DNA of 6,580 bases from Rhodoblastus sp. (GTDB taxonomy: Bacteria; Pseudomonadota; Alphaproteobacteria; Rhizobiales; Beijerinckiaceae). Shown one piece after another: positions 1 through 4,197 of the stretch. How positions within the stretch are numbered: the first letter of the stretch is position 1; the number at the start of each line of letters is the position of its first letter. The position numbers and the translations under genes are program-made. Below the pieces are notes generated by a model. The model did no database searches and had not been told where the DNA came from. It was given only the letters and a program-made list of their open reading frames with translations. The DNA is taken from assembly GCA_013693735.1 (NCBI GenBank), contig CP059255.1, forward strand, positions 1,026,725-1,033,304, read 5' to 3'.

Positions 1-1374
1 GGGAAAACCGGCTCCTTCCTCCAGCGCGCGCGTTTCCTCGCAATTTCGGAATTCGGCCCACGTAGCCTGATCTATCACGAAGGCCGCGCTTACCGCGTCA
101 TGAAAGCGAAGCTGCCGCCGGAAGTGCGAACCGGTGACGGGTCGGAACTTGCCACCGGGGATATCTTCATATGCTCGAACTGTGGCGGATGCCACGACGG
201 CGAGGTCGAGCGCTGCCACGCCTGCAACAGCCCGATGGCCGGTGAGACGCCCGTGCAGCGGACGCTCAGGATCAACAACGTCGAGGCCGCGCCGGCCGAG
301 CGGATCACGGCGAATGACGAAGAGCGCGTCCGCCAAGGCTTCGATATTCAGACAGTGTTTTCCTGGCCGAAGCGCGACGGCCGAGTGCAGATTGCCGAGG
401 CCGACTTCCAATGCGAAGATGCTTCGATCCTCAATCTGCAATACGCCAATAGCGCCGAGATCAGCCGGATCAACAAGGGGCTAAAGCGACGGGCCAACCA
501 GACAGTCTTCGGCTTCTATATCGATCCGCGCAGTGGTTATTGGGCGAAATCGGACGATGAAGATCCCGATGTAGACGTGCCGCCAGACGTCGTGAGGCCG
601 GTGCGCATCGTTCCCATCGTCCGGGATCACAAGAACGCGCTGCTCTTCCGTTTCAACGAGCCAACGGCCTACGAGCCCGAGACTATCGTCACCGTTCAGC
701 ACGCCTTGATGAGAGGCATTGAGGTCGTCTTCCAACTCGAGGAGGGCGAGATCTTCGGCGAGCCGCTGCCGGCCCGCGACAATCGGCGCGCCGTCCTGGC
801 CTATGAAGCTACGGAGGGCGGCGCCGGCGTTTTGAGTCGTCTGATCGAGGAGCCGCAGGCGCTCGGTAGGGTGGCCCGTGAAGCGCTGAGCCTGATGCAT
901 TTCGAGAAGGTCGATGAAGCAATCGTGGCTGGCGACGCCAAGCTGCTCGCCAGCCACGATGGAGAGGCCTGCGTGCGTGGGTGCTATCGGTGCTTGCTCT
1001 CCTACTTCAACCAGCCGGATCACGAACTGATCGACCGAACAAGCGAAGAAGCGAAACAGATGCTCGTCGATCTGGCGCGCGGAAAGATTGTGCCTGCGGC
1101 AGCGCCGGGTGATTCGGCCGAGCGTGGAGGATGGGCGAATGCCTTCACGGACGCCGGGCTTCCGCCCCCTGATAGCTCGCCTGTCTGCTTTTCCGAGCAG
1201 GAGATGAGCTTCGCCTGGCGCAGTCACTTCATCGCCGCCTGCGTCTCTCCACTAACCGAGGCAACACGACAGGAAGCTGAATCAAAGGGCTGGACGCTGT
1301 TCGAATTGCCGGGAACGGCTGCCGCAGGCGTGCCCGACGCAATGATCTCGATCTTCGGAGGGACGTCCCGATGA
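1..1374 (+). CDS. drmB: DrmB, DUF1998-domain protein of class 1 DISARM (5' end outside the window)
   Basis: This is the C-terminal 457 codons of DrmB, the DUF1998 protein that pairs with the DrmA helicase in the core DNA-sensing complex of the DISARM anti-phage system. The frame is open from base 1 with no start of its own; the ATG at 100 is internal, because the family-typical stretch FLAISEFGPRSLIYHEG lies upstream of it (codons 37-87). A probable zinc ribbon follows, with cysteine codons at 172, 181, 214 and 223 (CxxC-x10-CxxC). Further family landmarks are ITANDEERVRQGF (around 304-342), NALLFRF (around 634-654), QLEEGEIFGEPLP (733-771), EGGAG (814-828) and the cysteine cluster C-x3-C-x2-C (970, 982, 991) followed by LLSYFNQPDHELIDR, the DUF1998 signature. 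No break in frame is visible. The stop TGA at 1372-1374 overlaps the drmD ATG, so the two are probably translationally coupled. drmA is expected upstream. Family assignment is by recalled motif similarity, not a search. Confidence 0.93.
   Translation, partial: GKTGSFLQRARFLAISEFGPRSLIYHEGRAYRVMKAKLPPEVRTGDGSELATGDIFICSNCGGCHDGEVERCHACNSPMAGETPVQRTLRINNVEAAPAERITANDEERVRQGFDIQTVFSWPKRDGRVQIAEADFQCEDASILNLQYANSAEISRINKGLKRRANQTVFGFYIDPRSGYWAKSDDEDPDVDVPPDVVRPVRIVPIVRDHKNALLFRFNEPTAYEPETIVTVQHALMRGIEVVFQLEEGEIFGEPLPARDNRRAVLAYEATEGGAGVLSRLIEEPQALGRVAREALSLMHFEKVDEAIVAGDAKLLASHDGEACVRGCYRCLLSYFNQPDHELIDRTSEEAKQMLVDLARGKIVPAAAPGDSAERGGWANAFTDAGLPPPDSSPVCFSEQEMSFAWRSHFIAACVSPLTEATRQEAESKGWTLFELPGTAAAGVPDAMISIFGGTSR
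922..960. repeat. Perfect 14-bp inverted repeat with 11-base loop inside drmB
   Basis: The left arm at 922-935 (atcgtggctggcga) is the exact reverse complement of the right arm at 947-960 (tcgccagccacgat), with an 11-base spacer. It lies within coding sequence for AIVAGDAKLLASHD, just before the DUF1998 cysteine cluster. No T tract follows, so it is not an intrinsic terminator. It could fold as a strong hairpin in the drmB message; any function is unknown. Confidence 0.9.
1357..1361 (+). promoter_or_regulatory. Ribosome binding site of drmD
   Basis: GGAGG lies nine bases before the ATG at 1371. It decides the drmD start: it serves the ATG that gives the family-typical N-terminus MTVNFAPGDLVRARG. 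The alternative TTG at 1384, which opens the longer unbroken frame, has no such site at usual spacing. Confidence 0.75.
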
Positions 1375-1383
1375 CGGTGAACT

Positions 1384-2853
1384 TTGCCCCCGGAGATCTG
1401 GTCCGCGCCCGTGGGCGCGAATGGGTCGCGTTGCCTTCGCCTCAGGACGGCATTCTGGCGCTCCGCCCGCTCGGGCAGCGAGAGCGATACGGTCATCCTC
1501 GACCCGACGCTTGAGACTCTTCCGGTCGAGCCTGCCCGTTTCGATCTGCCCACCGACGCCAATACAACAGTTCAGGCGAAAGCGGCGTTGCTCGCGGATG
1601 CGATGCGTCTGACATTGCGCCGCGGTGCGGGCCCTTTCCGGTCCGCCGCGCAACTCGCCTTCGAACCCCGGACCTATCAACTCGTGCCCTTGCTGATGGC
1701 TCTTCGCCTGTCGGTCCCGCGCCTGCTCATTGCGGACGACGTCGGCATCGGCAAGACGATCGAGGCAGGCCTGATCCTGCGCGAGTTTCGATGGATCGAG
1801 GCGAGGTCGATGCCTTCTCCGTGCTCTGCCCGCCGCATCTTGTCGAGCAATGGGTGGGGGCTGAAGTCCCGGTTCGGGATCGATGCCGTTGCAGTCACGT
1901 CCGGCACCGCAAGCAGGTTGGAAAGAGGCCTGCCGCTCGCCCAGACTCTCTTCAACGCCTACCCATACACTGTCGTCAGCCTCGATTACATCAAGGCGGA
2001 AAAGCGTCGAGAAGGCTTTGCGCGCGCCTGTCCGGATTTTGTCATTGTCGACGAGGCGCACGCTTGTGTCGGCACGCATCAGGGCCGGCAACAGCGCTTC
2101 GAGCTTCTGTCCGGACTGGCGCGTGATCCGGATCGGCGGATGGTTCTTCTGACAGCGACGCCGCATTCGGGTGACGAAGAAGCGTTCGCACGGCTGCTTT
2201 CGCTGATCGAGCCTTCGTTTGCGTCTATGAGTTTCGAGGATGCCCGGTATCGCGAGCGCCTAGCGCGGCATTTCGTGCAGCGTCGCCGTATCGACCTCGT
2301 CTCCGGCGAATGGCACGAAAGTCGCGCGTTCCCGAACCATGAGACGACCGAGTTTCCGTACCGGCTGTCGAGGGCACATCTCGAATTCCAGGAAGCAGTC
2401 CTGGATTACTGTTTCGGCATCGTATCGCGCGCGGCAGGCGGGCAACGGGAACGGCGCCTGGCATTCTGGGGAACATTGGCGCTGATGCGTTGTGTCGGTT
2501 CTTCGCCGGCCGCCGGTCTTAGCGCCCTACGGAACCGTATCGCCAACGAGACCGATCGCCTCGAACCGCAGATCTATGACGAAGACGGCGACGACGAGGA
2601 CGCCGTCGATCTTGAGCCCGGCACTGCCTTCGACGCCGATCCGGAACTGCTCGCCTTGATGCGCCGCGCCGAGGCCTTGGCGGCGGAGCCCGATCCGAAA
2701 CTCGCCGCTTTGGTGGATGCGCTGACACCGCTGATTAAGAAGGGTGCCAACCCCGTCGTTTTCTGCCGATACCTCGCAACGGCCGAGCATGTCCGAGATG
2801 GGCTGCGCAGGGCGTTCCCGAAGCTGACCATCGAATCCGTGACGGGGTGCTGA
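1384..2853 (+). CDS. Longest unbroken N-terminal piece of drmD (RecA-like lobe 1 and start of lobe 2)
   Basis: This is what the DNA encodes here if the frame changes are taken at face value: 489 codons from a TTG at 1384 to TGA 2851-2853. The first 30 residues (to about 1473) are out-of-frame sequence, since the conserved DrmD N-terminus lies in the ATG-1371 frame. Residues for about 1791-1860 are also out of frame; the family text there (DRGEVDAFSVLCPPHLVEQW) is in the third forward frame. Walker A, DEAH and TATPHSG are in this piece, as is an acidic linker (DEDGDDEDAVDLE, about 2578-2616). It lacks motifs V and VI, so alone it should not be an active ATPase. No good ribosome binding site precedes the TTG. 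Best treated as part of the broken drmD, not as a gene of its own. Confidence 0.4.
   Translation: MPPEIWSAPVGANGSRCLRLRTAFWRSARSGSESDTVILDPTLETLPVEPARFDLPTDANTTVQAKAALLADAMRLTLRRGAGPFRSAAQLAFEPRTYQLVPLLMALRLSVPRLLIADDVGIGKTIEAGLILREFRWIEARSMPSPCSARRILSSNGWGLKSRFGIDAVAVTSGTASRLERGLPLAQTLFNAYPYTVVSLDYIKAEKRREGFARACPDFVIVDEAHACVGTHQGRQQRFELLSGLARDPDRRMVLLTATPHSGDEEAFARLLSLIEPSFASMSFEDARYRERLARHFVQRRRIDLVSGEWHESRAFPNHETTEFPYRLSRAHLEFQEAVLDYCFGIVSRAAGGQRERRLAFWGTLALMRCVGSSPAAGLSALRNRIANETDRLEPQIYDEDGDDEDAVDLEPGTAFDADPELLALMRRAEALAAEPDPKLAALVDALTPLIKKGANPVVFCRYLATAEHVRDGLRRAFPKLTIESVTGC
1473..1476 (+). other. Frameshift 1 in drmD
   Basis: Up to codon 1470-1475 the ATG-1371 frame reads ILALRPLG. 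From 1474 the next frame reads GSESDTVILDP. Joined, they give LRPLGGSES, the family-like text, if two bases are missing in the G run at 1473-1475, or LRPLGSES if one base has been gained. Staying in frame leads to TGA at 1512-1514. Confidence 0.8.
1786..1791 (+). other. Frameshift 2 in drmD
   Basis: Frame A reads IEAGLILREF up to 1788. Family sequence resumes in the other frame at ATG 1791 as MDRGEVDAFSVLCPPHL. One missing base (or two extra) at 1789-1790 explains the change. Confidence 0.78.
1857..1861 (+). other. Frameshift 3 in drmD
   Basis: The frame reading LVEQWVG ends in a run of G at 1856-1860, and LKSRFGIDAVAVTSG continues in the original frame from 1861. The family pattern (QW, two residues, then EL) suggests two bases lost, removing a Glu codon. 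It undoes shift 2, so only about 23 residues between them are scrambled. Confidence 0.78.
2844..2848 (+). other. Frameshift 4 in drmD
   Basis: The frame reading KLTIESVTG meets TGA at 2851-2853 two codons later. In the neighbouring frame VLTPDERRDRVADM starts at 2847. A single G missing from the run at 2844-2847 would join them as VTGVLTPDERRDRV, which is normal DrmD text. Confidence 0.85.
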
Positions 2854-2868
2854 CCCCAGACGAACGGC

Positions 2869-4197
2869 GTGACCGTGTCGCCGACATGGCGCCGGCGGAC
2901 GACGACAAGCAAGTGCAGCGCCTTCTCGTCGCCACGGACTGCCTGTCCGAAGGGATCAATCTGCAGCAGCTTCGACGCCGTCGTCCACTACGATCTGTCG
3001 TGGAACCCGACCCGACATCAACAGCGCGAAGGACGCGTCGATCGCTTCGGCCAACCGGCGGAAGTGGTCCGGTCGATCATGATGTTCTCGCCCGACAGCG
3101 CGATCGACGGCGCCGTCCTGGATGTGATCCTCCGCAAGGCGGAGGAGATCCGCAAAGCGACGGGCGTGACCGTTCCACTGCCCGATGAACGCGGCCCGGT
3201 GACCGACGCTTTGATGGCGTCGATGATGCTGCGCCGGGGCGTGCCCCGCCAGATGACACTCGATCTGCGCCTCGACGACGGAACGAGCGCGATGGAGGCA
3301 CGCTGGCGCGACGCTGAGGAAAATGAAAAGCGGTCCCGTGCCCGGTTCGCGCAGAATGCGATGAAGCCGCAGAAAGTCGCGCCGGAATGGGAGAAGGTCC
3401 GGGCGCTTCTCGGCTCTCCGGCGGACGCCCGGGTGTTTGTCGAACGCGCCATGGCGCGCTTCGGCGTTCCACTCGAAGTGCGCAAAACGGTCCTCCTTGC
3501 CCATCTCGAGGCACTGGATGCTGGTTTGCGAGACCGACTGGCTGGGCTGGATCTAGCTGGATCCGTGCGCCTGGCGACAGCCGAACCCGCGCCGTCCGGC
3601 ACGGCCCTACTGACAAGGACGCATCCGCTGACCGCCACGCTCGCCGAGGCGCTTGTCGAGGCGTCGCTCGATCCGGAGTCCCTGTCCGGGCTTGGTATCG
3701 GCCGGGTGGGCGCATGGCCGAGCGCGGCCGTCCAGCAGCTGATCCGCGTCGCTCTGCTGCGTGTGCGCTTCAAGCTGACCGTTCACGCTCGCAAGGAGCG
3801 ATTGCTGCTGGCGGAAGAAGCTGCCCTCGTGGCGATCCAAGGCGATCGTATTGTGGCAGCCAGCGAGGCTGCCCGAGACCTGCTCAACGCCCCGGCGACA
3901 GCCGATCTCGCGCCCGTCGCGCGTGACAGGTTTATCGCCAAGGCGAAAGAGGACTTGCCAATCTTGCTCGCAGGACCGATCGCGAGCTTCGTCCGCTCGC
4001 GCGCGCAAGAACTGATGGCGGATCACGCTCGCCTCCGCGCTGCTTCCGGCTCTGCATCGCGGGTCACTGTGGAGGCTGTGCAGCCGCCGGATGTGATTGG
4101 CTTGTTTGCGCTGATGCCAGGGAGGCCTGAGCTATGGCGCGCAAGCCCGTCACCGATATGTCGGCCTGGCCCTCGCTCACGCTCGAGGGAAACCTGA
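2869..4197 (+). CDS. C-terminal piece of drmD (motif VI and helical C-terminal region)
   Basis: This open stretch of 442 codons carries the end of the helicase core and the C-terminal region of DrmD. From 2869 to about 2970 it is out of frame: the family sequence there, including motif V, is read in the frame that starts near 2847. From FDAVVHYDLSWNPTRH (about 2971 on) the frame agrees with the family through QREGRVDRFGQ, IRKATGVTVPLPD and RTHPLTATLAEAL to PPDVIGLFALMPG near 4120. The last 24 codons (RPELWRASPSPICRPG and onward) overlap the start of drmMI by 64 bases, show poor third-position GC and look like out-of-frame reading. No ribosome binding site or coupling signal is evident at the ATG at 2869. 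It is probably not made as a separate protein. Confidence 0.4.
   Translation: MTVSPTWRRRTTTSKCSAFSSPRTACPKGSICSSFDAVVHYDLSWNPTRHQQREGRVDRFGQPAEVVRSIMMFSPDSAIDGAVLDVILRKAEEIRKATGVTVPLPDERGPVTDALMASMMLRRGVPRQMTLDLRLDDGTSAMEARWRDAEENEKRSRARFAQNAMKPQKVAPEWEKVRALLGSPADARVFVERAMARFGVPLEVRKTVLLAHLEALDAGLRDRLAGLDLAGSVRLATAEPAPSGTALLTRTHPLTATLAEALVEASLDPESLSGLGIGRVGAWPSAAVQQLIRVALLRVRFKLTVHARKERLLLAEEAALVAIQGDRIVAASEAARDLLNAPATADLAPVARDRFIAKAKEDLPILLAGPIASFVRSRAQELMADHARLRAASGSASRVTVEAVQPPDVIGLFALMPGRPELWRASPSPICRPGPRSRSRET
2967..2971 (+). other. Frameshift 5 in drmD
   Basis: The frame carrying motif V (ATDCLSEGINLQQ) continues past 2969 as an Arg-rich out-of-frame tail. The family continuation FDAVVHYDLSWNPT begins at 2971 in the other frame. 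The usual text has a Leu between the two, which fits two bases lost at about 2970. Confidence 0.82.
4121..4125 (+). promoter_or_regulatory. Ribosome binding site of drmMI
   Basis: GGAGG ends eight bases before the ATG at 4134, a near-ideal spacing. It fixes the start of drmMI. It overlaps the last codons of drmD, so translation of the two genes may be coupled. Confidence 0.8.

Larger units (their letters stand above)
1371..4130 (+). pseudogene. drmD: DrmD, SNF2-family helicase of class 1 DISARM, broken by at least five frameshifts
   Basis: DrmD is the SNF2/DEAD-like translocase that defines class 1 DISARM. The start is the ATG at 1371, overlapping the drmB stop. Read in one frame the gene gives only 47 residues (TGA at 1512). 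Following the family by eye, the protein alternates between two frames: 1371 to about 1475, then the other frame to about 1790, back to about 1859, over to about 2846, back to about 2969, and over again to the end. With those shifts every motif is present: Walker A GIGKT (1747-1758), DEAH (2050-2061), TATPHSG (2152-2172), motif V ATDCLSEGINLQ (2931-2966) and motif VI QREGRVDRFGQ (3022-3054). A mostly helical C-terminal region without recognised motifs follows, ending near PPDVIGLFALMPG. The rebuilt protein would be about 920 residues. Sequence between the breaks looks undamaged, so the breaks are either recent decay or errors in the assembled sequence. The proposed end, TGA 4128-4130, needs a sixth shift; without it the last frame runs to 4197. 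Confidence 0.85.

Noticed and set aside
1384..1386. TTG at 1384 as the genuine drmD start
   Set aside because: The first 30 residues from it do not resemble DrmD and no ribosome binding site precedes it at usual spacing; the ATG at 1371 gives the conserved N-terminus.
1282..2166. Reverse-strand open frame of 294 codons opposite drmB/drmD
   Set aside because: Arg-rich, low-complexity translation with no motif; the opposite strand carries Walker A, DEAH and the DUF1998 tail.
3546..3564. gctggatc repeated with a 10-base period in drmD
   Set aside because: Only eight bases per copy, encoding LDLAGS within the C-terminal region; no sign of a functional repeat.
1371..4130. Multiple programmed ribosomal frameshifts in drmD
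   Set aside because: Five or six sites of alternating direction without slippery heptamers or evident stimulatory structures are far less likely than mutation or sequence error.
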